Source: Paragordius varius (taxonomy: Eukaryota > Nematomorpha). Taken from it: a DNA stretch of 64,000 nucleotides. Of this stretch, positions 52,262 to 63,794 are shown piece by piece. The position numbers were made by a program, and so were the translations under genes. Where the stretch lies: assembly GCA_964247055.1 (NCBI GenBank), contig OZ176059.1, positions 3,472,001 through 3,536,000 on the forward strand, read 5' to 3'. The notes beneath the pieces were generated by a model. That model was not told the origin of the DNA and made no database searches. It worked only from the letters and a program-made list of their open reading frames with translations. Each line of letters opens with the position of its first letter. Position 1 is the stretch's first letter.

Positions 52262-53072
52262 CATTTTTAATATGCTTGGCAAGATTGCTTTTTTCGGTAT
52301 ATTCCTTTTTACAAATCGGACATTCATGTTTAATTTTTTCGTGAACAGCATGCATGTGTGTTGCAAGAGAGCCTTTATGAGAAAAAATTTAGTTTTACAT
52401 ATCGGACATTGGTGTTTAATTTTCTCATGAACCGACTTAATGTGCTCAGTAAGAGAGCTTTTTTGAGAAAACATTTTCGAACAAATTTTGCACGGATATT
52501 TCACTTGTTCATGAATGGAACGAATATGTCTGGCTAAAATATGTTTATTTTTATAAATTTTATCACATTACATCGATACTCATTCTCTAATTTTTGAGTG
52601 TTTAAGGACTCACTAGGTTTTCCATTATTAATGTTATCATTAAATAAATTGTTAATATGATTCATGCTTATATAATTGGAATCTATATTTCGGCATACAG
52701 AAGTAATTTGTTTTATACTTTTTGGTGGTTTTTTCAGCGAAAGATCTAAAGGTTCCGTCTGTTCTCCTACCAAATCAATAATTAGGGTATCTTTGTTGGT
52801 TTTGGTATCATTTTTATTTTCATAGTCTAAATTATTATTTTGTTGAGTATTTTCGCTTTTATGTTCCCTTAAATAACAAAGGTTATGGAAAGAAGCGTTG
52901 AGAATTCTTCGTAAATCATCGTTTGTAAAATCTTCATTTTCCAATAAATTAATAAATGATGTCGGTTTAGATGGATCATCAATATATGTTTCTTGTTGAT
53001 TTTTAAGTTCTACTTTATAAAGTTTAGTATCGAGATCACACCAAAGTTTGTAGGTCGAATCGCCAAAATCTA
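52262..53072 (-). pseudogene. C2H2 zinc-finger protein with PLDLS motif, copy 4 (second exon onward)
   Basis: A consensus acceptor (CATATATTTTAG) opens the exon at about 53,072. It reads FGDSTYKLWCDLDTKLYKV, NQQETYIDDPSKPTSF, ENEDFTNDDLRRILNASF, then an Asn-rich linker and EPLDLSLKKPPKSIKQ (about 52,730-52,755). The fingers follow: a first one that has lost its CxxC to a 4-base deletion, IYKNKHILARHIRSIHEQ, YPCKICSKMFSQKSSLTEHI, KHQCPICKT, then (after a frameshift) HKGSLATHMHAVHEKIKH and ECPICK. The protein is nearly identical in layout to copy 2 but has different breaks, so both decayed independently after duplication. PLDLS suggests CtBP recruitment and transcriptional repression; the targets are unknown. 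Confidence 0.8.
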
Positions 53073-53257
53073 AAATATATGTTTCATTTAATTATAAAAA
53101 ATAATTTATAAATGATGAAAAATCTACACTGTTCAAGAAAATGGTTTGAAAGTTAATAGACATAATTATAAATGATTATATAAATAATGATTAACTTTGC
53201 TAATATGAACTGTAATTAAACTTATTAAAAAACTAAATTAAATTATTTTTTCTTAAT

Positions 53258-53518
53258 ACGGTAAAAATTAATATTATACCGACAAAACGTAATAAAGAAA
53301 AATATTTTTCCAAAAGACAACCATAATTTTTTAAAATCTTAATTTTTCCTCCATATATAAACGATGGTAAAATATCACATTGATTGTTTTAGTATATATC
53401 TACTTCACATCTTGGAATATTAAAAAAATAAGATTTAAAAAATATGGATGTTTTTTTAAAAAAAGTAATTTGTCTTTATATTTTTACGTTTGTCCGTATA
53501 ATTTTAATTTTTTATGTA
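53258..53518. mobile_element. Family-Z MITE upstream of zinc-finger copy 4
   Basis: ACGGTAAAAATTAATATTAT, ACCGACAAAACGTAATAAAG and AAAAGACAACCATAATTTTT on the left mirror AAAAATATGGATGTTTTTTT, ATTTTTACGTTTGTCCGTAT and AATTTTAATTTTTTATGTA on the right. It is the positional equivalent of 8,283-8,543 at copy 2. Confidence 0.7.
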
Positions 53519-54118
53519 TAAGGTTGAATAAAGTCGCTTATAAAGCTGGATTGTAAAAAATACAACTATTATGTGGAAGATTAATTTAAATATTAAAAAT
53601 TGTAACAAACAGCTTTAAAAAGCGGTGTTGTTTTAATTAAATTAGAAAAATGCTATATATAAAAAATAAACAATTTTCTTATATTTATCAATATTATTAG
53701 ATCTAAATATAATTTTACCAGTTATTTATTTGATAAAAACGTTAATAAATTTTAAAATTAAATAAATTTGATATATATTACTGTTTATTAATTATTAATA
53801 TAAATATTACAATTTACAAATATATATTTTTTCAAATTTAAATATTTTACTTTAAGAATTTAAAATTAAATATTATATATAATATAAAAAATTACAATTT
53901 CTGAAAAATCTTGAAATTTTTTTAATTTCTAATAAAATAAAATATGATTATACTTTAGAACAAGATAAGTTGAATTATTTTACACAAAAAATATAATATT
54001 AATAAAAAAATATATTTGAAATATTGTATAATTAATTTGATATATAAAATAATTTAAAGAAAATTATAGAATTATTTTATAATAATTATAAAAATATTAA
54101 ATTTACTAATTTAATTAT
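53519..54118. repeat. Landmark W and A+T-rich interior of element B
   Basis: AAGGTTGAATAAAGTCGCTT, then ATAAAGCTGGATTGT (53,520-53,555), is W in inverted form. The rest is A+T-rich, with no gene. Confidence 0.55.
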
Positions 54119-54213
54119 ATACCCATTCTCCAAATAATTTTGAATATTATTGCGAATAAATGAAAAACAGACAATTAAAAAACCGTTAAAAAATGCAATC
54201 GTCTGTCGTTTTA
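54119..54213 (+). repeat. Core X, copy 7 (right arm of element B)
   Basis: ATACCCATTCTCCAAATAAT, CGAATAAATGAAAAACAGAC, AATTAAAAAACCGTTAAAAA, ATGCAATCGTCTGTCGTTTT. It is the inverted partner of copy 6. Similarity to the left arm continues outward for several hundred bases. Confidence 0.78.
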
Positions 54214-54589
54214 TTTTATATACTTAAATTTTTTTCAATTATTATTAGTTTAAAACATTTTAAAATGAAATATTATATTTTAACTGATAAATACCATATA
54301 TTTTCTTGATATTTTTTATTTACTTTGAAAAACTTTATAATCTAATAAATTTAAACACTATATAATTAATAATTTAAAATTGATAAATAATTTAATTATT
54401 TATTAAAAATAATAAATTTTATTAAAAAAATATTTTAAATTATAAATAATAATATTGTTTTAATTCATTTTAAAAATTATGATATCATACCTTATTAAAC
54501 AAGCAGTCAGTTTTTAGACATAAATTAGAAAATGGGCAAAGTTTATTTAAAGTTAATTTTTTTTGATAAAAAATCAAATTATTACTTTA
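54214..54589. other. A+T-rich arm sequence, no gene
   Basis: It mirrors 49,840-50,156: AAATTTTTTTCAATTATTAT, ACTGATAAATACCATATA, and TATGATATCATACCTTATTA near 54,480. Confidence 0.5.
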
Positions 54590-54835
54590 AACCAGGATAA
54601 AAACATCTGAATAAAATCTTGGTAAAATTGATATTCCCAAAAAGATTTTTTCTAAATAAGTCCATCTTTCCAAATAATAAGAATGATAAATAATTGTTGC
54701 CTTCCGTTTTTTAAAGTTTTATGTATGAAATCTAATAAATTTTTATGAATGCTCGCATATATATATATATCTCAAATTTGGCTCGTCGGAATTAATTGCG
54801 GCCCGCAAAACCTACTTTAAACTCTTAGTTCCTGT
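54590..54835 (+). mobile_element. hAT-like MITE, copy 4
   Basis: TTTAAACCAGGATAAAAACA at one edge and ATTTGGCTCGTCGGAATTAA, TTGCGGCCCGCAAAACCTAC, TTTAAACTCTTAGTTCCTG at the other. This is the inverse of 29,277-29,567. About 70 bp after the terminus seen at 9,730 are missing. Confidence 0.55.
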
Positions 54836-55229
54836 AAATATAAAACTTGAATAAAACAGCCTTTTTAAAATAAAATATATTTCACAAAGTTAATTAATAA
54901 ATTTTTTAAATTTTTCAGAAATATTCAAATCTAAAAAACTATATTTTAGTTATAAATAAATATTGAAAAATTATTGTGAGAAATTTCGTAACAAATAATT
55001 ATGATCCTGTATTATATAGAAAAGTGGTGTTAAATTTAATAAAAAATTGTATATCGTTTTTTACAGTTTATATTGTACTATATCTTTTGATATAATAAAT
55101 ATACCAAATCAAGCAAACGACACTAGATGGAATAAATATAAAAGTAATGATAGTCTTTAAATTAACCTAAATTAAAATTTTGATTGGTTTTATTAAAAAC
55201 AGAGGCGAGCTTTAGTTGTGTAGTTTCTT

Positions 55230-55600
55230 AGTTCGTTTTTGAAAATTTGAATAAGTTTAAAGATTATTAAATATTTAAAGAATATTTATATTTAGCCAAA
55301 AATTTATATTTTAAGATGATTTAAATAGACATATCGCTAATAGTTTTGATGTATATATTAGATAAAAGTTTAATGGTTATTAACTTCTTAAAAGTTAGAA
55401 AAGGTACATATTTATACCTTGCAAAGAATAAATATTTATGAAAATACAGTAAGTTTATTTTTATTTCAAATACTTCTACAATATGTCACTTCTGAAATAA
55501 TATATGCTATCTGTTCTTGAATTTATAAGGTAATATAACGCCTATACTATGTTATTAATATACCATGCATTATTTTGGATATCATAAGATTTTGTTTATT
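55230..55600 (-). repeat. Arm repeat (block Y), right arm of element B
   Basis: GAGGCGAGCTTTAGTTGTGT, AGCCAAAAATTTATATTTTA, TTATACCTTGCAAAGAATAA and TATGCTATCTGTTCTTGAAT are the inverse of 49,150-49,470. Outside 55,600 block V is not recognisable. Confidence 0.6.
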
Positions 55601-56029
55601 ACTTAAATATTTTTCCGAAAATTTCGTGTCTTAATTATATTCGATTAAAATGGAGAAATAATAATTTACTATTTCTTTTTTATTTATGGAAAATAAAAAT
55701 GGAAATATTTAACATATTAACAAATTTCATACAGTTTTTGAAATTAACAAAAACGCCTTAAATTAATTTATTAGAACATAACCTCTAAAATAGAAAATAA
55801 AAAGCAAATATTTTTCCAATATAAGCGTCAATGATATTAACAATAGGTTTTGCTGATAAATTTTGAAAAAAATAGCCAAAAGATACATTACATGATAATC
55901 TTGGCTTTTATTAATAAATATTTATTTATTATTGGCTTTATATATAAAAGCAAAAGGCATCATAATTTATTGTAAAAAATGATTTGATTTAAAATTAAAT
56001 AATCAATTTGTTGATTTTTTAAGCAAAAA
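55601..56029. other. A+T-rich stretch, no gene
   Basis: Nothing is coded here. GGCATCATAATTTATTGTAA near 55,965 matches 34,285 in inverted form, which belongs to the block T surroundings. Confidence 0.45.
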
Positions 56030-56230
56030 TTGAATTCGGGAAAAAATAAGTGTACAAAAAGCAAACGCTAGAACCTAATTATATTAAACAATTTATACCA
56101 TATTAAAATTTAAGTAATCTCTATTTTTATTTAGAATATATTTTGCGCTTAAAAATAAATACCATATAAAGTTAATAATCTATTTATGCTTAAAATATTT
56201 AATACTTGGATTAAATAAGCCATCTATTTA
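56030..56230 (-). repeat. Block T, inverted copy 4 (right arm of element B)
   Basis: AATTGAATTCGGGAAAAAAT, AAGTGTACAAAAAGCAAACG, CTAGAACCTAATTATATTAA, CAATTTATACCATATTAAAA and AAATAAGCCATCTATTTAC mirror 48,070-48,300. Confidence 0.65.
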
Positions 56231-56450
56231 CAAAATATTATATGAAAAAACGTTAAAATTTAGTTAATTTTTTTTAAAAGACAACCACACTCTATTTACC
56301 GGGTTTTTTCTATAAACTATTTAATTACAACTATAAAATTAATAATCGGAGTCTAATATACATCTCTTTTTCATACTTTGCAATTTAAATAATATTTGTT
56401 TAATATTTTTGTGTTTTGTCCGTATATTACTATATTATATATATAGTATG
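56231..56450. mobile_element. Family-Z MITE at the outer edge of element B
   Basis: AACGTTAAAATTTAGTTAAT and AAAAGACAACCACACTCTAT at the left, TTTTTGTGTTTTGTCCGTAT at the right. The left edge of element B has a decayed MITE of the same family at the mirrored position. Confidence 0.55.
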
Positions 56451-57116
56451 AATTACACGATTTTAAAGAATCTTAAAATTGGATATCCACAAAATTTATC
56501 ATAAAGAGATTCAAATTTTAAGACAATATACACTCATTTTTTTCCTCATATCCTTCATCACAAACTTATCCATTGCTAATACATCCTCCCTCATTTTCCA
56601 CATCATCTAAACCAATATCAGGGGTGAAACAAAATCAATCTAACTTGACAATCTGCACAAGACTCCCCATTCCCCTTCACAGCATAGCATTCACGGGACA
56701 TTGACTATAAAACTACAGTTTTTAAGGTCCAAAATTACAGCGATTTGTCTTTACGTATCGGTACATGGAATTCACGCGGTATCACCAACAAAATTGAAGT
56801 TATTATAGAAGAAATGGTAAAACTCGACATCTAGTGTATTAGGGATAGCAGAATCCGACATCCCAATAAACGGTCACATAGAATATGAAAATTACATTTT
56901 ATTGTACTCTGGTCATGATACCCTTAAACGAAACCGAGTGGTCCTAATAGTGATCAAATCACTTGCCAACACATCTGAAATTCATCACCTACTTCGATTG
57001 AACTCTTTTCCGCAACCATTAACGATATTCCATATCTATGCCCCTATTAACTCTAATAACGAAGAAAATCCCTAATTTACGAGGCCTCAGATATTAAGAA
57101 AGTTTTCAAAAAGGAC

Positions 57117-57814
57117 ATGATATTTGTATTGGGCGACTTTAACGCGATAGTAAGTAATGATAATACACATGAATCACTGGTAGGAAAGGACTGTGAAACA
57201 AAAACGACAGAGGAGACCGCCAATTTTGCAGCGAACATAAATTCTTTATCTCAAACTCTTTTTTACAACAACCTAAGCGAAGGCTATAAACATGGATTTC
57301 ACCTTGCAAGAGGCACAGAAACCAAATTGACTTTATTCTCGGTATGCAAAAATATAAATCTTCCTTTATGAACGTAAAAACCTACCCTGGTTCCGACTGC
57401 TATTCTGATCATAATCTCCTTGTAGCTAAACTAAAAATTAAAACAGTTCTCTCATGCAAACCAAGATTTCAGCATAAACCTAAATTAGATTTTTTTGCGA
57501 TCTCACCCGAGTTTCCTTTGTTACTAAACAGATTTAAAACACTCGAAATTGTCGATGACACCGATAATCTTTGGAATACAATACAAAATATCACTAGTAC
57601 TACAACCAGAGAATGCATCCCTATCCAAAATTCCCATATTAACAAAATTAGTCTATCACAAAAAAGTTTAGATTTAGCGCACAAACGGAGCCAAGCAAAA
57701 CGCATAATAACACGCAGAGTACAAATCACTTACCGCAGAGCTCCAAAAAAGCGCTCGGGAAGACAAAAACAATCACTACAATCAGCTGTGCTCAAAATTA
57801 GAAAACGCTGCTAA
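57117..57814 (+). pseudogene. LINE endonuclease C-terminal half and linker
   Basis: Two overlapping open frames cover GDFNAIV, GKDCETKT and RGTETKLT (57,117-57,371), then YPGSDCYSDHNLLVAKLKIK and a Lys/Arg-rich linker (57,344-57,814). GDFNA and SDHNLL are conserved active-site blocks of the apurinic-type endonuclease (D of GDFN, D and H of SDH). A frameshift near 57,345 separates them. Confidence 0.8.
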
Positions 57815-58275
57815 ATATAACAACAACTACTTTGCTGAAGTAGATCTCATTACTCCACGAAGGTCTAAAATCTACAAAGGCCCAATGAGAAAGGAAGATG
57901 GAGATATCATCACAGACAAAAAAAACACTGGTGGAACAATGGGAACAATATGTATTAAAATTATACAGCTCCAGTCCATCAAACGCCGATAAAAACAGTA
58001 AAATCTATCAACATGACCCGTCGATAAGAAGAAACTAAATGGGCGCTGAACCATTCCCCAAACAACAAATCTGAGGCGTACAACGATATTCCAACCGAAC
58101 TCATTCTATTTATCCCAATTCATATCCTAACTGACTTATTCCAAAAGATATTTGCCCACGCCTCATACCCCCAAGACTGGTGCAAACTAATACTCATCCC
58201 CTCTTGAAAAAAGGCGATCCTAAATAATTTTACAACTATAGTGGTATAAGCATTGCCGGCAAAAATATATCATTT

Positions 58276-58926
58276 CACTATGCTGATGACACTATACTGC
58301 TGTAAAACTCAGTGGACAACCTAAAAAAACTTTTAACTGAATTCTCAAACGAATGTCAAAAATTTGGATTGACGATCAACTTTAAAAAAACTAAAATAAT
58401 AAATATAAACGTTCCTAACCACTATAACAACTTATCTTTTCACAACCAAGAAATAGAAGTAGTGTCCCAATACACTTACCTAGGCAGTCTTATAAATACA
58501 ACTAACAACAGCACCCCAGACATCAAAAGAAGAATAGGAATTGCTAAGACAAAAATGATAAAATATAATAAATTATGGTCATCACACGACATCAAACTTA
58601 AAACAAAAATCCGATTAGTTAAATCACTAATATTTCCCAGCATGCTATACGCATCCGAAAGTTGGACGATAAATAAGGTAAACGAAAAATACATTAACGC
58701 CTTCGAAATGTGGTGCTGGCGGAAGATACTACAAATCACCTGGAAAGACAAAATAAAGAACACCGTAATCCTTGACCAAATGAATCCCGTACACCTGATC
58801 GGCATGTGCCTCAAAATAAAATTATCATACTTTGGTCATATTACCAGAGCTAATGACTTGGAATTCCAACTAATGACAGGCAAAGTCGAAGGATCCAGGA
58901 AACTTGGATGCTGCAAGATGCGCTAG
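58276..58926 (+). pseudogene. LINE reverse transcriptase C-terminal half
   Basis: This is the longest open frame in the window (about 204 codons from 58,312). YADD and one in-frame TAA lie just before it. It covers the segment after the active site and the thumb/connection region: FGLTINFKKTK, YTYLGSLINTTNNSTPDIKR, KLKTKIRLVKSLIFPSMLYA, WTINKVNEKYINAFEMWCWR and YFGHITRANDLEF. After a stop, WRKYTFETAINRQRS continues the C-terminal tail. This is a fragment of a polyprotein, not an independent gene. Confidence 0.85.
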
Positions 58927-59058
58927 ATCGAAAACCTAACTAAAGAAACCAATCTCTCTTTACAACAGTAACCATCACTCACTCACAATCGAATAAATTG
59001 GAGAAAATACACCTTCGAAACAGCAATAAATCGACAACGATCTTTGCTACAATAATAA

Positions 59059-59999
59059 GTTAAGTCCTCATGCTTTAACAAACTATTTTTAAATTTTTGG
59101 CTAACCATTGACCCTTAAGAACACTTTTAAATAGAAGGTAAATAATGTTATATTAATATTGACGAAAGAAAATTAAAAAAAATATTATAATTGTTTAATT
59201 TTTAAAAAATTTTTATTATAAGATTAATACCATGTCAACAATAATAATTATCCTGCAAGTCATTCCTTATAGTATATCTATAAACGGACTTAGGTTAACA
59301 TTTGATTTGATTCTTGGTTTATTTAATTTTAAATCAAATTATAGGCCGCGAACATTAGTGTTTATTTATATTTATGATTCTATATAACCAAATATTTATT
59401 GAATAAAGATTCGTATATTTTATTTTATAAGTCTTACATTAAAAATACATTTTAAACGATTTAAGAATTTGTAAAAGACAACCAGACTTTCCAAATATTT
59501 ATTTCATATAAGCTCTTTAATTACAATTATTGTATATAAAATTAATTTAGTAATATATTTCTCTATTACACATTCATTTTATACAATATTTAAATGAATA
59601 AAGATTTGTAGATTATGGTTGTTTTTAAATTTGTGTCTATTTTATATTTTACTGCATATAATTCATGAAACTCCCTTTTGACGCTATTGGTACCCACATA
59701 TTGTCAAAACACAACAAAGAAAAAAATATCTTTTTTTGCGTTTTAAATTGGTTTTAATATGGGGTAATGTTTTTTTAAAGATGTTGAAATATCTTAAATA
59801 TTTGAATAAAATATAATCAATTAATATTAGAAAATTAAAATAGTTATCAATTTATATAGTTAGCTTATGTTTTATTGAGTTTCCAATAAATAATAACAAT
59901 TTATTTTTCAATCATTTACTTTGTTAATGATCAGATTTTTTTACATTCCAAAATACTTTTGTTTGAATAAATTAAAATAGGCTATCATACATAACAATA
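59059..59999. repeat. Dispersed unit interior, copy related to 18,400-19,010
   Basis: The LINE ends against an inverted EDFTND-type fragment (59,045-59,120: AAGTCCTCATGCTTTAACAA, TTTTTGGCTAACCATTG). TGACGAAAGAAAATTAAAAA, CCTTATAGTATATCTATAAA and ATACATAACAATACTAAACA then follow as at 18.4-19.0 kb. No gene is seen. Confidence 0.5.
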
Positions 60000-61570
60000 C
60001 TAAACATAAAGAAGATGGCGTAATCCGATCATTCATCATCTTTTAAATTTTGATAAAAAATACTAAGATATCATAAAGCCATAAAAACAAATAATAAAAT
60101 TTTAGGCAAAACTTTATATATATTTATTTGATGTAATAAATTTTAAAAAGTAATAACCGTTGACCTTGCACTGAACTAATTCTCAACTTCAACTAGAAGA
60201 AAGTCAAATTTTTAACCAAATTTAATATAGCTATACATTATTTTATAATTTACTCTACGTAAAATACATCTGCGCATTATAGGGTGAAATTTGTAACATA
60301 ATGTTAGTTTTTAGAAAAAAATGTAGCTTTTTTTACTTTGTGTGAATAGTCAATATTTTTTTAAAGTTTAAAAAAATAAGATAAGTTGCTTAAAGTTAAA
60401 TTTAAAATCTTCCTACATCATTTTGTATAGAGCTGTGAATTTGATATTTAAAACATTTCGGCTCTTTAGTTATTATATAAATGTAATAAATTAATCCATG
60501 ACTAAAATTTTTAGCTCAATATATTTATAAATATAATTATTGGCATATGAAACATGAGTTGTTATATAAATTAAAAATACTCAAACCATTAGTTTAAGTA
60601 TTCTTTCTTATATATATGTAGTATGTAATTAGATATTATTATATTGATGCATTTTATATAACCAATTTATATTTATTTTTGTTCATTAGTTTATGACATT
60701 TCTGTTTTATAACTTTTAATTTAATTTTTCTAGCGTGTTAGGGTATTTAATTTGCAATACTTCTGATAAATGTTTTATGGAAATTATGTTGTATTGGCCA
60801 TATCTTGGTTACCCTTTTGTTACATTAGAATTCCTTACCAAAATAGTGCTTTAGTTTACGGCATTTTTGTTTAGTATAGTCTCTAATAATATGAATATAA
60901 ATTATAAAGAGGGGGAAAAGTTAAAAATTTATTACTGTTTTTATAAAAAAGGTCAAATTTAAACCTTGATTTTTGTAAGTTATTAATGGAAATTTAAAGT
61001 ATAATATAACTGGTAACATTCAATTTTTTTCGCATATTAAATCGTTTAAATTATAGTACCATGGAAAAATATGGATTTATAAAAATGTAATTTTTTTATT
61101 ATGGATTGAAATGAGATAATTTAACATTTTTACCGAAAACTCGTAATCAATTTAAATAATCTACATTGATGGGAAAGAAAAAAATTTATTATGTATTAAA
61201 TAATTTCGGATGATAATAATTTGACAGAATATAACTTTAAGCGAAAACATAAGGACTATTTTTATTAAATATTGCTGGAGAAAAAAAAGACAATACCAAA
61301 ATAGAGGGGCAGATATAACTACAGTCCTAATTAGATAAATAAATATTTAATTTTCAGTCAAATTCGGAATTATACAGATAAAACTAAAAAAACATAAGAA
61401 CAAATATACTCCGAGCACTATTTACATAAAGAGATGTATATGTGTTACACAATCAACTATGTATTATACAATTGCACAATTAAATAATTTATATAGGGAA
61501 AAATATGGTTTAAAAAAATTATGGTTATATTTTATAAAAAATATTTGTTATTATATCATGATTATTTATG
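60000..61570. repeat. 1.6-kb dispersed repeat, direct copy of 1,440-3,060
   Basis: CTCAACTTCAACTAGAAGAA, ATCTGCGCATTATAGGGTGA, TCTTCCTACATCATTTTGTA, ATTGGCATATGAAACATGAG, ATACTCAAACCATTAG and AGTGCTTTAGTTTACGGCAT keep the order of the first copy. The last part holds the inverted ends of a decayed family-Z MITE (ATTATACAGATAAAACT near 61,370, and TTATGGTTATATTTTATAAA near 61,520). Confidence 0.75.
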
Positions 61571-62660
61571 GTTTAAGCCCCTACGAGTCATATAATAAAG
61601 TTATTTACACTTTTGAGTGATCCATATCAGAAAATGGCAAAATATGAGCACATTTTGTAATATTTTTTTGGTGAAAGTTAAATGTTTCATATCAAAAAAT
61701 CACTCAAATATATCATAAACTACATATAAAAAAAATAATATTTATTTAAAAAAAAAACTTATTTTTAGATGTGGGATTCGTAGTCCCAATTTTTTCACAG
61801 TTATATGAGCTAGTACTTAAAACAAACGCATAAATGCCGGAGTACGCGATAAAATTTTTCAATATATGTTAAATTTTGATACTAAAAATATTTATATAAT
61901 AATCCAATTTTTTTCCAAATTCTTATATTATTAGCAAAATTTTGTTGAAGCGTACTTCATACTATTTTTGAGGTATGATGGAAACCGTATAAAAGTGTTT
62001 TAAGATATTATAAAAAATTTTCTACATAATCTAATGATGCTAAACATTTCAATCACCTCAAAACGTCGATTAAAAGATCTCTTTGTCTTCAAGTTAAATA
62101 TAAATTTTAATAGAATCCCAATAATTTTAAAGCAAACAAACTTAATTAAAATAACTTTTTGAAATCTTTATCACTATTGAATTATATAAAATTTATTAAT
62201 ATATCTAAAAGCGTTTTTATACCCTTTCCATAAAATGAATATAAAAAACGATTAACAATTTTCGGACAAATTATATCAGATAACAAACAAACCTATAAAA
62301 TCCAAAATAATTTAGCATGTATTTTAAATTGAAAATAACAGAGTCGTCGTAAATAAACCTTTACATTAATTAAAGAGATGGCATATTTATGATAGGTAAA
62401 AAATATAACCTTGTCCAAATAAATATTTATTCTTTGCAAGGTATTAATATTCACCTTTTTTCCTTTTATAAAGTTAAAAAACATAATATATTTAATATAC
62501 TTACAAACTGTTGCGATACCTATTTAGGACCTGCTAAATATAAATTTTTGGCTAAGTATAAATATTTATATATATAACCATCTCTAAACTAATTCAATTT
62601 TACAAAAACTTACTAAGATACTAACACAACTGAAACTCGCTTCATAATACCGCACAAAAT
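61571..62660 (+). repeat. Arm repeat (blocks V and Y) of a further composite copy
   Basis: GCCCCTACGAGTCATATAAT, TATTTACACTTTTGAGTGAT, AGAAAATGGCAAAATATGAG, AGATGTGGGATTCGTAGTCC, GTTGAAGCGTACTTCATACT, GGAAACCGTATAAAAGTGTT, TTTTCGGACAAATTATATCA, TTGCAAGGTATTAATATTCA and ACACAACTGAAACTCGCTTC. It is the best preserved forward arm and continues to core X at 63.7 kb. Confidence 0.72.
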
Positions 62661-63024
62661 TTGAATAAATATGTCGTCTTATAGACTTCAACGAATTTTT
62701 AGTAATAATTTTTGGAATTTTTGTACCTAAAATTAATAAAAAATATGTTTTAAATCATTAGATTGATATAATAGATGCATTTTTAGAACCTTTATATAAT
62801 GTAAAAATCCTAACACATTACTTTTTAAATATATCAAAGCGTTATAATTATTTATTAGGATATATATTTTGCACAATGATTTTTTAACATTTTATAAAAC
62901 CAAAATACTGTATTTCACTGAATTTTGCTGAAATAGTCTAAAAAATTCATTAATTAATCAAAAAATATATTATTATCAATAAAGGCGGTTTTATTGAAGA
63001 ATTTAACATTTTTATTAGTAATTT
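62661..63024. other. A+T-rich arm sequence, no gene
   Basis: No coding signal is seen. GGCGGTTTTATTGAAGAATT at 62,985 matches 29,200 and 49,780 in the other arms. Confidence 0.5.
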
Positions 63025-63333
63025 AATAGTATAAAGAAGGGATATAAAGCACAAATGGCTTTGCGGCCGCATTTTTAGCTAACATATTTCGACGAGCCGC
63101 ATTTGGGATATATATATGCGGGCATTTATAAAAATCTATTAGATTTCAAACATAAAACTTCAAAAAGAAACCGTAATTTAACATTCTCCTTCTTGCAATT
63201 TCGATACACCTATTTAAAAAAGTTTAGGGTCAATTTTACAAAGTTGTGTAAAAATGTTTTTGCAAATTATGAATACCAACTTTTTCTGTGATCGTAGTAA
63301 AAGTCTCATATAGCCGAATGCGACCTTTGGTTT
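63025..63333 (-). mobile_element. hAT-like MITE, copy 5
   Basis: AAAGCACAAATGGCTTTGCG, GCCGCATTTTTAGCTAACAT, TCGACGAGCCGCATTTGGGA and TATATATGCGGGCATTTATA at the left, GTAGTAAAAGTCTCATATAG and GCGACCTTTGGTTTAAGAAC at the right. It has the same orientation and length as 29,277-29,567. The open frame at 63,103-63,291 lies inside it and is not a gene. Confidence 0.6.
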
Positions 63334-63697
63334 AAGAACATTTGATTTTTATATTTAAGATAAATTCTAAATAAACTTTTCCAAACAATTTTCTGGCTTT
63401 TTTTGTCATTAAAAATAATTAACTGCTTATCGAAAGGTGTGATATCAGAATTGCAAGAATGATTTAAAATAAATAAATATAATTAAATATATTTTCTGAA
63501 AAATAATTATCTTTAATAAAAATTTAAATAATTATATCAATAAAAATTGATAAAATTGGTAATAAATATAGGTTGGTAATTTTAAAATAAAAAATAGTTA
63601 TTGAAAATTACCTATTTTTAAATGTAATATAAACTATAATTATATTTTAAAAAATTATAATTGTTAAACCATCAAAATAATAGAAAAAGTATAAAAA
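63334..63697. other. A+T-rich arm sequence, no gene
   Basis: TTTTCTGGCTTTTTTTGTCA, GAAAGGTGTGATATCAGAAT and AAATATAGGTTGGTAATTTT match 29,620-29,830. Confidence 0.55.
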
Positions 63698-63794
63698 GAA
63701 ACGACAGATGATTTCTTTTCAAACATTTTTTATTAATTGTCTGATTTTTATTTATTCGAAAAAATATTCAAATTTATTTGGAAATCGGTATATA
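63698..63794 (-). repeat. Core X, copy 8
   Basis: AAAGAAACGACAGATGATTT, TATTAATTGTCTGATTTTTA and TATTTATTCGAAAAAATATT. The ACCGTT centre has decayed to ACATT. The unit interior should continue beyond the window. 63,795-64,000 is A+T-rich with nothing recognised. Confidence 0.72.

Larger units (their letters stand above)
47990..56430 (-). mobile_element. Composite repeat element B carrying a zinc-finger gene
   Basis: This is the most complete copy. Left arm, forward: decayed family-Z MITE (47,990-48,068), T (48,070-48,300), V (48,470), Y (to 49,470), core X (50,157-50,250). Right arm, inverted, from the outside in: family-Z MITE (56,430-56,228), T (56,230-56,030), Y (55,600-55,230), hAT-like island (54,835-54,590), core X (54,213-54,119). 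Between the X copies are landmark W, zinc-finger copy 4 on the minus strand and its 3' flank. The arms therefore form an inverted repeat of about 2 kb around the gene. No transposase is seen and the exact termini are uncertain. Confidence 0.55.
56590..59058 (+). mobile_element. RTE-like LINE with incomplete reverse transcriptase
   Basis: In plus-strand order: endonuclease start LRIGTWNSRGITNKIEVII (56,735), GHIEYENYILLYSGHD, IFHIYAPI and VLGDFNAIV (57,117 on), then DCYSDHNLLVAKLKIK (57,390) ending the endonuclease. A long linker leads to reverse transcriptase pieces: YNDIPTELI, WCKLILIPS, KKGDP and YSGISI (58,070-58,255), HYADDTILL with the catalytic YADD-type pair (58,277-58,303), then an open frame with EFSNECQKFGLTINFKKTKI, EIEVVSQYTYLGSLI, IRLVKSLIFPSMLYASESWT and MWCWRKILQITWKD. 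Between YSGISIAG and HYADDT about 100 residues of the palm are missing, so the enzyme cannot work. Several stops and frameshifts are also present. It ends near CTACAATAATAAG. It is more G+C-rich than its surroundings. Confidence 0.88.

Noticed and set aside
57469-57729. Minus-strand open frame over the LINE
   Set aside because: Antisense shadow of the endonuclease linker; the same applies to 57,872-58,054 and 58,476-58,814.
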